Shown here one piece after another: positions 32,301 to 43,080 of a stretch of DNA of 64,000 nt. The first letter of the stretch is position 1, and the number at the start of each line of letters is the position of its first letter. Origin of the DNA: Symbiodinium natans. Taxonomy: Eukaryota; Sar; Dinophyceae; Suessiales; Symbiodiniaceae. A program made the translations under genes and the position numbers. Location: assembly GCA_905221605.1 (NCBI GenBank), contig CAJNDS010002666.1, positions 231,501 to 295,500 on the forward strand, read 5' to 3'. The notes beneath the pieces were generated by a model that saw nothing but the letters and a program-made list of their open reading frames with translations, was not told the DNA's origin and ran no database searches.

Positions 32301-32868
32301 TCTGAAGGTCGAGAGCTTGCTCGGGAGATGGATGGGTGCCTTGGTCTTCGGTTTCAAGTCCATGCAGTCGGCTCTGCCCTGTAGGCCCTTCTGTGCAACG
32401 AACACCCTCAAGGCATCTCAAGGCTGAGCCTTCTTTTCTCTGCTAACAAAGGCTGCAGCGGTCGCTTGACAAGCGCGACGCCGCTCGGATGGCAATGGAG
32501 AGCCAACAGCGGGAGGCGAAGCGAAGCTGAGACATGAGACAACATGAGACAGATGAAACGCGCAAAGCCGCCCCCTGCCCTCATGATTTGTGAACGTATT
32601 GAGATACAATGGCCTAGATGAGTCGAGGACTGGGCGGCGCGCTGCCGCTCCTTGAAAAGGTTGCAGGGCCTGGCTGCCTGGCCGAACATTGCCAAAACCT
32701 GGGAGAAGGGGCTTCCAGCTCACGGCGTCAAAAAACCTCAAAAATAGAACTAGGACCGGTAGGACAAACGAAACCGAATTCGTGATTTCGGGCGCGGCGG
32801 CTCACGAATGGCACGTGTGTCACCGTGTGATGTTGTCTTCACATCTGAGAGATCTTAGGTGCTGGGCA
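29309..32868. other. No supported gene
   Basis: Some frames look weakly coding, for example a hydrophobic one near 31590-31680 (AVCAVSLQFICWLLYC) and one near 30830-30960, but none has a family signature or phase-consistent neighbours. A C run sits at 31540-31551. If receptor gene 5 is real, its membrane exons should be in this interval. Confidence 0.4.
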
Positions 32869-32869
32869 G

Positions 32870-34830
32870 TGCCCAGCTTGAGGGCTTCGCACCAGCGGTG
32901 CTCAGGCTGCGGGAAGTCCTTCTGGCACAGGCAGCGGCCTTGCATGCCCTTGAAGTTTCTGGAAAAAGCTCTTCTTGCATCATCTTGCCGAATTCCTGAA
33001 CCTTGCCGAACGCTGTCGCCACCTGGGTCGCCTTGTCAGGTCACAGATCTGCGTTCGGCGCTGGTGCGCGAGGCTTTGGAGATCCGGTGCAGGCCACGTG
33101 CGCCTTTTTTTGCTACTCAGCTGCTGTTTGCCAGGCATGCGTGGCTCTGCGGCTGCTAGCTGAGGCGTCACCCGGCTTGTCAAGGACCACCCCGGGACCC
33201 CCCCACCGACAGCACGCGTCAGAGAGAACATTAGATGATATTAGATGAGAGGAGAATCCAATTTGTCATGTCAAGGTTTGGCATCGAGATCGAAGTCCTG
33301 GCTGCTTCCGCTCTTGCAGTCGCCTGTTACAAAATGCGTCGGAATCGGTAAAGTCTACTCACCTGCGCCGGCTGTGGCATGTCAAGCCCACAACAGTGTC
33401 ACCCCGCGAGGTATTGATGCGCAGCACGTCAGTCACAATCTTGGTCATAGCGGAGAGCTGCCGCCTGATTGCAAACCCGAGTGAGGCTCTGAGGCTCAGC
33501 AATAAAGCTTGTTAAAAAGATGCACTTCTGTACTCAAGCCCTGCGTCGGCAAAGCTTCACTCACTGCTGATTCTCACAGCGGAACTCAGGCTTCCGCTGT
33601 GCTTGTGCCATTGTTCGAGCCTGTCACGCCCCACGTGTGGTGCAGGCACACGGGTACATGCTGCTTTCGTTTGCGCCTTGAGACACTTGTTGTCGTGCTT
33701 GATTTGACGTGCCCGTTGTTAGTGTTTTTGCCGCCGATTTGTAGACACTTGGGCATTGCTAAGTAGTGGTTGGTTTGGGGTGGCCTTTGAGAAGGCGCTT
33801 CTGGAGCCAGTGAGCCTTGGCACATGAATGGGAAAGCGTCCGGTCTCTGCACGCTCGACACTGTTAGCTCTGCTTGCGCAGTTTCTGAGGAATGCCCGAA
33901 GTGGAGTGCAGCGCCATCGCGGCCTACAGGACACGATAGGGGATGCACATAATGGACGTTAGCTGTAGTCCGACTGTCCACAGAATGTCTAGTCACCCTA
34001 AAAACCTCTGTGTTCAATCGATTTCTGCTTTTGCTATTTTGGAGGCTCTCCTTGTGGCGCTGCAGACCCATCCGACGGAGCGTCTCGAGCGCTCGGCAGA
34101 GCTGCTGCAGAAGGCCCCTCTTCTCCACTCTTCTCCACTCTGCTGGACAAGCTCGCACTACCTCGCGTTTTTACTCGAGAGATCCTCTTGGAGCCCTGGC
34201 CGATGACGACAAAAAGACTTAAGGCCATTCGGGATGGCCTCGAAGACGCTCGGGAGGAGGCGCGAGACATTGTGCGAGCTTCGGGGAAGACGTGCGATGG
34301 AAGCAAAGAGCAATGACGACACAGTGCCCATCAGTGGGCCACGAGGGAAAGAGGGTCCGAAGAGTTTGTCTGCAGCAACCGCCACGCGGCCAGGTCCGCG
34401 CCTCGGCCCGGCAATGCTTCTGGGCCTTCACTCAGAAGTTCGAGGCGTGCAATTTACAGAAGAGTGCTTGATTATCACTAGTGACTAGTGTTTCTCTTGG
34501 ATCTATCGACCTTCGTCATTGGGATGCTGTCGTGCATGAGCCTTTGTTGACACCAAGTTGATGACATGTGACTCTTGCATCCTAATTTTGAACACCTACC
34601 TCTAAGGACTGCAGCACTTGCTTTCCGGTGTTCCAAGTTATGGGAGTCTTTTCCTCACGCCGTATAAGAGTAGTATGAGGTACGAGTACAGGGCACATTC
34701 GAGGCGTGTCCTGTTTGTTGCACGCTGGCGCGCCAGACTGGACCCGTTTGTGCAGGAACGCGGTCTCCGATTCCTGGCCTTATTGGATGCTGGGAGGCCT
34801 GGTGCCCACGAAGTCACCCTACAGGCATGA
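32870..34830 (+). CDS. Exons of a helical-repeat protein, TOG/CLASP-like
   Basis: Candidate exons: about 32870-32954 (LEGFAPAVLRLREVLLAQ); 33040-33092 (VTDLRSALVREALEIRC, GC donor) joining in phase to 33276-33347 (FGIEIEVLAASALAVACYKM, GTAAAG donor); a helix near 34040-34110 (EALLVALQTHPTERLERSA); 34224-34259 (AIRDGLEDAREE, GC donor) joining in phase to 34394-34444 (VRASARQCFWAFTQKFE). The last pair reads as L-x-D-x(3)-E-VR-x-x-AR-x-CFW, the pattern of the CLASP/TOG HEAT repeat that binds tubulin in microtubule regulators. A further candidate lies near 34710-34827 (ERGLRFLALLDAGRPGAH). Start, end and total exon number are unknown. Other HEAT-repeat proteins would also fit. Confidence 0.42.
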
Positions 34831-37200
34831 GCAGGCTGTTCTACTGCGTGTCATGAGCCAGCGCACAAACACACACCGAAAGTCAAAACCTTGAGGGAGC
34901 TTTCCCAGAGCTGTCATGGGAGCCCCAAATGGCAAGCGGCAAGCTGTGGAAAAAGGTTCGTATTTGTGTTCCAGGCAGCGCCAGCTCAAGGCTGAGGCGC
35001 CCGCAGGCGGCAGGTTGCATGCAGGCAAAGGGTTTTGGGGATGTCAAGGGTTTTGAGGGTTTGGGGGCTTTTGATGAAGCTTTTATGGGCTTACGAATTG
35101 AGGGGGTCTTTTTGGCTGTCTCCGTTAGGTTCAGTGATGTGCCAGAGTTCTTGCCTTGCCGGGCCTGGTCTGTGGATGGCGAAGCTTCAAACCTCTTGGT
35201 CCATGCCGGCACGGAATCAATGTGCACCTGTGCGTTGGGTTATTGCTCCACCTGCGTAGCTGCAAACGCTGCGCGGGTGCACGACACCGAAGGCGGCGCG
35301 CAAGACTGATCCCAGATATCTTCGTCCTTAGCCCTCCGGAAACCTGCAGGCGCGCCAGCGAGCGCGGCCAAGGCGCGCGCCAGGCCTACGGCCCAGGGGA
35401 ATCCGGAGCCGAACAAGAGAGCCGAAGCCCCACCAAGCCCAAACCGCAACTTACTATCCTGACCAAGCAAGGTAAACTCCAAACTCCCGAAGCCCTCGAC
35501 CCCCGAAGAAAGCCCTGAGCCCCTGAAACCCAGGGGGCCCTCCGCAAACCTCACCTCGACCTTCTCCTATAACCCAACCCCTTCACCAACCGCCCCTGGA
35601 GTGTTCGAAAGGTCTGCCTCGCAGAAGCGCATGGAGCCCGAGGCAGGGCGGACCTCGGCATGAAAGGTTTACAGGGGCTGGAGTTTTGAAAGGGTGTTTT
35701 GAGGGCTTATAAACCTGTTTTCAGGCACTTGTAGATTTTTTAAAGGCGCTTTCTGTGTCAGTGCGTCTTGTTCCAGACACATCAAACCGTTCAACCATCC
35801 TTGTGCAGTATCCTGTGGTAAACGCAACCTAGATTCAGACGGGTGCTTTAGGGTTTTGTTTAGGATTTGGGGAGGTAGGGATCGGTGCGCGAAACATGCT
35901 GATACAGATTTTAGCATGTACGCCTTGGCATTGGCAAACCTGAAACAGGCTCTTCGGCCACCGCTGCATCCTGGCAAAATGAAAGCTTGAGAACGGTGAC
36001 ATAGCTCCAAAGCCAAAATGATGTGGCGAGCGGTGGGCCAAGGGCTGACGTGACGACTGCCAAGTCACAGGACAAGAGGCGTGTTCCTACGTGTCAGTAC
36101 TGGCATCACATTATACAAGCCCGTGCCTGCAGGATGCCTAGTCACCTAGTCAATCCCGCGCGGTTGTGATTTGGAGCTCTTAAGCAGTTGCCATGTTGCA
36201 GTTTGTCGAGGAGGTTGCTCAGATCAGCCTCCCACAAGCTGATGCTCAAGGACATCAGCTACGGCAGCGACAACAGCTTAAGCATGTTGCCTGTTGGTGC
36301 AAAGCTTGCGGCTACTGCCCGTTGACTTTTCGTGATTGCTGAGGTCGTATTCTTTGGTTACAGACTTGCAACGTGCAGGGTTTGCAGGAGCCGCAGCCAG
36401 CTCCAGAGCCGAGCGACACGCCAGAACAGCGGAGAGGCTCAGCAGCCACGTGCATGTACCATGTGATGCAATATGTTCGCTTGAAACATCTTGAAACCGA
36501 AGGTTTTTTTGCCACCCTTCTTTTTGTAGTTCCAGTTGTCATGGGCTATTTAGCTCAGGAGAGCTGGCCAGCGAGTTCCAGCCGCCACCGCGGCTGCCAT
36601 CTGAGCCCGAAGCGGAGCCTCGCGGGCTGGAGGCGTGGACCTGGAGCGAAAGCATGCTAACAGCATGCCAAAGCAACCTCCCATATTGCCACAGATTGTC
36701 CCACACTGTCCCCATGCTTCGCGGCAGGAGCCTTGGCCGGCTCCGCAGCCGGAGCCCCCGGTGGAGTGTGGGAAGGCAGCACCCTAGTTACCCGAGTTGA
36801 ACCCAGTCATCAGCAGCACCGGCTGACGGAGTCACAGGGTTGGGAAGAGTGACCTGACCAAACGGGGTTCGGAATTTCTTCAGGCGCAGCCGCCACCCTC
36901 CATGGAACACCTGGTGAATGTCTGCCTCGGAGGCGGCGATGCCGCTGCCGTGGGCTTACAGAAGTGACATTGCGACATCAGTGCCTTGCAAATCCTTGTC
37001 CATCCCTTTGCAACTTGGACAGAGGCAGATGTTGTGTCCATGTGTGCCCCAAGCATGTCCTGCAAACGAGGGCCTCGTGGCCGTGCTCCAGCCGGACCAG
37101 CACCTTGGACCTCGAAGCGTTTTGGGACCGGGCTGCGGCGCGGCAACAAAAACAATGAAGCAACCCAGGCTAGCTGCAACATTTTTGCCAATACTGTTCA
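34831..37200 (+). other. Weak candidate exons, Pro-Glu-Gln-rich
   Basis: Two short open stretches share a Pro/Glu/Gln-rich character: about 36385-36435 (QEPQPAPEPSDTPEQRR) and 36725-36770 (RQEPWPAPQPEPPVE). A third follows at about 36893-36960 (QAQPPPSMEHLVNVCLGG). They may be linker exons of the preceding TOG-like gene. An open stretch at 35120-35308 ends in a stop and is weakly coding-like. Nothing here has a firm family match. Confidence 0.25.
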
Positions 37201-37944
37201 AGCCTCACGACTGAGCAACCAATAGAACAAAAATTAACAATAACAACTAGACCAAGGATGCGACTAATAAACAAACAAGAAACTCAAATAATACTTGACG
37301 CATTATTCGCATTACTTCTCCTCCTCGTCCTCGTCGTCGTCGTCGTCGTTGAAGTAGTACAAATAATATCAGGGCACAATGATTTGTAGAAGCAATGTAA
37401 CCGTACTAGTATCAACGTCGTAGTAGAACACTTTCCGAAGCCTTCCGAGGCCCCAGGCACGACCCAAGGCCTCGCACGCGCTGCGCGCTCTGCACACGGC
37501 GCTGCTGGAGGCTCCGTGGTGGGAGTGGGCCGACTGCAGTCCGTATTTCGTGGTTATGATGATGGTTAACGGTTAACGGTTTAAGCTCTTGTAAGTGATT
37601 GTGATGATGATGGTGAGGATGGTTGATGAAATAGTAAGCGTAGGTGGTGGTGGGAGACTTCAACCATTTTTCGGTTGTTGCTATCATGGCTATCTTATTG
37701 TTTGGAATTGTTTGGATTGTTTCGTGCTATATAGTTGGCAATTGGCATGTCGATCATGACTGTATGATGGCGATGACGAAGACGAGGATGAGGATGATTC
37801 TTGATTTTGTTGTTAGCTTTCCTACGTTTATATAATTAGTGCACTACATGGACATGTACCAATTGCTGCACTATTATTGGACCAGCCCCAAACCAACTAG
37901 TTCGCCTTCCTCTTTACTTCCTACGCGCCAAGTTTTGTGGGGCC

Positions 37945-38730
37945 AGCAAAGACATGCTTTCCACAAGTAAGAAAGGCATGATTTCCACAAGTTTTTTGGA
38001 GTTGCAGAACCCATGTGTTCCACTGCCACAGGCCAGTTTTCCACCAGGTTTTGGGGCTAAACAACAAAGTTGTCCACATGCTTTAGGGCCTTAGGGCAAG
38101 CTAAAGGGCAAGCCAAAGGTAAGTTTTCCACCAGGTTTTGGGGCTTCAGAGCAATGGTTTTCACATGCTTTCGGAAACGATGTGGGCAGGTTGTGGAAAG
38201 TATGTGGACAGGTTGCGGAAAGGTCGCGGACAAGTTGTCGCAAGGATGTGGAAATGCTTGTAGAATGGTACCATGTAATTGTCCGCCCTGTGCAGAATGA
38301 CCTTTGCCACACATTGCCTTGCGTTCCTTGGTCCCCCGCTTCTGTTTATTCGCCATGTGACGACACTATGATCTCACAGATTCTGGGACCTTGTCCACAC
38401 AGACGTGCCTGACACGGTCTCTGCGTTCCGCACGTCACGACACTATGTCCATGCATGTGCGCCTGATGCTCTGTGTTCCCCGTGGTGTGTTTTCCACACG
38501 GAATATGTTGCCACAATTCTCGGGCCAGGCTTGGCATGTGGAAAGAGGCGGTGGAGCCTTTCTATTGTGGAAAATAGAGCGTTTGGACGTGGAAAAGGGA
38601 GCCTTTCTACTGTGGAAAATAGGGCTTGTGGACGTGGAAAAGGAGCCTTTTGTTGTGGAAAACAGGGCTTTTGGACGTGGAAAAGGGAGCCTTTTGCTGT
38701 GGAAAGCAGGGCTTGTGGACATGGAGACTG
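37945..38730. repeat. GTGGAAA/TTTCCAC-rich region with a ~44-bp tandem repeat
   Basis: The segment is dense in TTTCCAC and GTGGAAA words. At 38566-38725 these form four direct copies of a 43-45-bp unit (TGTGGAAAAYAGGGC, then TTGTGGACGTGGAAAAGG), starting at 38566, 38611, 38654 and 38698. No conserved coding frame is evident. Confidence 0.75.
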
Positions 38731-39246
38731 CAATGCCCGAAAACCGTTTAAAGTGAGTTATAGAAGGAGAAGGAGACACAACATACAAAATATTTGCTAT
38801 GGGGCTGGCCCAAGATTGCCACGAATTGCTGCTATTCACTGTTGCTTGCTACTAATTGCTACGCAGAGCTTTTGATTACTACTATATGCTACTGATTTTT
38901 ACTTTTTGCTACTACCCGCTACAACCCAGTAGTAGCTACTGCTACTGCTACTATTGCAACTGCTACTTGTATGAATAACCCTCTGTTTTTGAAGCTGTGT
39001 TATCTCTTACTTCTGAGACTTTGCCTGCTCAGGTTTAAAGGAGAACCATGCAGTAGGCATTGACAGTGTTTCCAGCACTTGTCTTCCCAACACCTCACAG
39101 GGCTTCTTTTTGACTTTGTGTTCTTACTTATGTCTGCGATGCCGAAAGGGTGTGACCCACAGAGTTCGTGTAGCTGAACGAAGCGTTGCGACTTCGACTG
39201 CTACCGGTCATCCGCATGCGAGGCAAATGGAGCGCCGTCCCAGCTA

Positions 39247-42200
39247 GCTGCTGTCGAACTGCTTGACAAGCTGCTCACTGGATCAGGGCGGGATCGAGTG
39301 CTTGCGCGGAAGATTACCGTGTCCTTCAGAACTGTGCAGGCTGGTCCGGGAAGCTGTGGCCGACAAGTGCGTGGCTGCTCCCCTGATGGCAGCGCTTGCT
39401 CGCTGCGCCGTCGGAAGCCGCGCGGCGCAGAGGGTCCTTGGCAGGCAAGGCCGCCTTTGTAGGTACTCTCGGAGCAAAGTGCATGAACCGATATGAACCA
39501 GTCTTCCATGGTCTTCCTCGTGCTGCGGAGGTGGTTCGTAAGCGAGGAGCCGCACCTGGGCATGGAAAGAGTGCAAGGCCAGTGCAACTCGTTGCACGAT
39601 AGGTCCGATAGGTGCATGGTGCGCACATCCGATCCATCAGACATGGCAGGGTGAGAGTAGGTCAGATTAGAGTAATCAAGCTGAGGGCATGGTGGAGCAG
39701 AGCCATGCGCACCTTCAGCCTGGTTCCCTTGAGAACTTCCCCAAAACCCCGAAGCCTACGGAGCCCCTTCGAGGGTTGCACTCGAATCCCTTGACAAGCG
39801 AAGCATCCTGAATATGAAGCGGCTCCAATGTATGAAGATCGAGAGCCGCAGGAAAATCAGGAAAGCAACCTCGGGTTGGCTCCCACGTCCGAGGCCTCCG
39901 CCGGCACCACCGAAGCCAAGCCTTGGCATCCTGCGGCGAGGAGTTGGTGGTTAGTCCGCATCCATGAACGTCATGGATGTATGGATGTCATGTTTTTTGT
40001 GGGTAATCCATGGTAGTCCCGATAGACTGCCTCTGCCTCTACCTCTCCAGGACCGGGGCCGGGACGTGAGCCGAAGCTGGAGAAGGAGGACCTCGGGGGG
40101 CTGCGTTGCCGCTTGGAAGTTCTCCGCAGTTCTGCCCAAAAGTGTGGAAGAGCTGCCATGGGATGTAGTGCGGTGCGCGGCATGCATGTTCCGCGTGGCA
40201 GAGTACAGGCATGTTGGCATGTTGCTGTATGCGTACACGTGTAGCTTCCCCTACATTGGTTCCTGTTGCGGGCAATACGGGCCTTAGATCCGGTGCGTGT
40301 TGTTGCGGTTTCCGCTGTTGTGATCATAGGGCTTTTGAACAGGACGGGTTTAAAGGCAGCTGACGGGCCACACCAGAACACAAGCTCACCTTTAGCCGTA
40401 CATACGTCGCAGCTGGACATCGCAGCCAAGATGCCACCGACTTCCGTAAAGGTCCAAATGTTTGCCTTGTGCAGAATGTGCGCAGAACCTTCCCTTAGAA
40501 AGAGGGCAAACGGCGCTGGTAATTTCAGTTTGAAATTGGAGAAAATCCCAAACCCCTTGTTTTGTGTGGCTAATCACAGGTCAGGAATCCTCGTGAGCAA
40601 CCCTAAGCCCTCCTAATCCCTAATCCCTAGCCTATCTCCTTACATACGGCAGATCCCAAACCTCAGTAAAACCAAAGCACCAGGCGCTTCCTTCCCTGAC
40701 GGCACTGCTGGCCGCGCGCCCCAATGCCGAGGCGGGCCCACACCCAGAACTGTCGGAGCTTCGTGGGGTTCAGGGTGTTTCGTTCGCTCCCAGGTGGGCT
40801 GTGTGTAATGGAGTGCTGAGGGCTCCTCCTGCTACCCAAAGCATACGGAAGCTTAGATGTTGAGTTGCGCGAGAGCGTCCAGGGAGCCCTGGTACTGAGG
40901 CCTCCACCTTGCGTGCCCTGGCTGCTGCGGCCAAGGTGTGCGCACTCAGAAATATCCAGCCGAGACTTTTCAGCAGAACCTTTCCTACCGCGAGGCGGAA
41001 GATGAAGAGACGTGGAGAAGTCAAGGCACCGGGGGGGGGGCCCAACCAGGTTTGCCAGGTCAAGTTCGACATATAGACTCGCTTGGAGTGCTTGCCATGA
41101 ACTTGGAAAATTTGCAGCTTTGGCAGGAGGACGGGTCCTCATCCTGGCGCTCAACGCCCTCACCGGCAGCAGCTCGGGGCGCGAGGCACCATGTGCGTCG
41201 CGTTGGGCTAGAAATAGCATGTGCACGAAGTTGTGACTCCCAAACATTCCCAAACATTCCCAAACATTCCCAAACATTCCCAAACCCTATAGTCTATAGT
41301 GTTCGACGCAGTCATACGCAGTCCCGTTTCCAACTCTCAGTCTCAGCCAGGTCCAGGATGCCTCGATTCATTGCATCCAGGCGTGGCCGCATGAAGAGCA
41401 GTCGGAAGCCAGAACCCTCCCATTGCTGAGGAGATGATTCTTCACCACCCGGCCTGCGTGGCAGACTACGCCGAGGCTTGCGGCGTGCCGCAGTTGTCCA
41501 TGGGTTAGTTGCCCGGCGCTCTTTTTGGGACAGCTCTAGTATCGTACCAAGATGAGGATGAACTATCGTAAGCTATCGCGGTGAGCAAGCACAACAACAA
41601 GCATGATCCAATCGTAATTAAGACAAGGCTTCATTTTCTCAAACTTCAATTCTTTTGAAAACCGGCTAAAAACTCTCGGCCTAAACATGCCTAAACTCTA
41701 AGCCCCTAAACCTTACAACCTGCCATGGTAGAGAGCTGCACTGGGCAGGTCGTGGCATGCAAGTTCTTCGAGGTCTCCGGCCGAGCCGGCCCGGATCGGA
41801 GGCTGGCCACGAGCCTGGCTCGCGCCATGGCGAAGCCTGAGGTAGGGTTTAGGGTTTCGAGTTTAGGGTTTAGGGTTTAGGGGTACTGTTCCTGCCACTT
41901 ATTTCCATCATGATTGCTGCTTTGATTTGTGGTAGCGGTCATTGCTTTCCATAGTAGCTGCTATTATGGCGATTATTGTTGTCATGAACATGCTCTGTGC
42001 CATCTTCCTCTACGGGCTCAAAGGGCCGTGGGAGTTTTGGGATTTGGGAGTTTGTGAAAGGCCCTGAGCCTGAGACCTTGTGAGCAAAAAACCCTTAAAA
42101 CACCTTGAGCATGTAAACCCTATAGGAGCCCTATAAACTCCGAAACATCCCTAAAGCCCCCTGAAGGCTCACCACCTCTTCTCAGGTGCTCTGGACCAGT

Positions 42201-43080
42201 TGCTGGCATCCGTCGAGCCCTTGCGGGCTCTGGAGATCCTGTTGCCGCAGGACCGGTGCGGTTCTTGAGGGTTCAGGGTTTAGGGTTTTCGGTTTCGGTT
42301 AGGCTGTTCGCGGTGGGTTCGGGGGGCTGGGGAAGGGGGGTCGGGAGCAGAACACGGAGCGCAGATGTGCACAAACCCGAAGCCCTTGCAGCCCCTTAAG
42401 GCCGCCCCCCGTTTCTCCCCAGAAGCTCCGGAGGTCTCCCGAAATTTTGGCCTGCTCTCCGCGACGCTGCGGCGCCTTGCGGCGGAGCGGCATGGCCCGC
42501 AGAGTAGGCTTCTCATGGACACCCCTCTTCTTAGGTAATTGCCAAGACGGCGAAAACATGTTTTCCCCACAAATGCGGGTTTAAGAAACGGGGTTGTTGG
42601 ACTTTCACCCGGCAAGTCTCCCCGGTTCTAAGAACTTTGCAGAGAGTCCCGCAGCATCCTTGGAGTGCCCACGGAGCTTTGTCGAGTGCGGAGGAATCCC
42701 CTGGTCTGCCTTTCCCGAAAGAGAAATGGCGTGTTTAACGTGCGGCTGTCACTTTTTGGCTGTATCTGGTTTGACAACCATTGTCGCAGCCCACCGGAGC
42801 TCCTTGACTATTCATACTTGAAAAGAGCCTTTCAAAAATGAACACCGTTTCCAAATAAATTTCTGTAATACATATATATATATATATATGTATATGTATA
42901 TGTATCTATGTATCTATGTGGCCCCGCCCCCGAGTAAATAAGGACCCCTATGTTTCGGAACCTCCACCCCACGTCAGGCAGATCCTCACGCACTTGGACG
43001 TCATCGTCGCGCCCATCGTGGGCGCTGCGGAGAGCGACTCCGCTGAGACACGCCGGGCCCCCACCAACTCTTGGCTATTG
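39247..43080 (+). CDS. Scattered helical exons of an unidentified protein
   Basis: Candidate exons with splice-like ends: about 39247-39310 (LAAVELLDKLLTGSGRDR); 39338 to about 39449 (LVREAVADKCVAAPLMAALA); 41749-41841 (VVACKFFEVSGRAGPDRR, 93 nt, exactly AG|GTC to GAG|GTAGGG); 42186 to about 42268 (ALDQLLASVEPLRALEIL); about 42958-43075 (HVRQILTHLDVIVAPIVG, then ESDSAETRRA). The Leu/Ala-rich helices and the D-x-x-E-T-R-R-A ending are HEAT/ARM-like, so these could continue the TOG-like gene upstream. I could not phase the exons to each other and do not recognise the protein. Confidence 0.3.
41237..41286. repeat. 10-bp CCCAAACATT tandem repeat
   Basis: Four to five perfect copies of TCCCAAACAT, embedded in sequence that otherwise has no repeats. 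Confidence 0.85.
41840..41882. repeat. Interstitial TTTAGGG telomere-like repeats
   Basis: Four to five TTTAGGG/GTTTAGGG units start immediately at the splice donor of the 41749-41841 exon (GAG|GTAGGGTTTAGGG). Confidence 0.8.
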
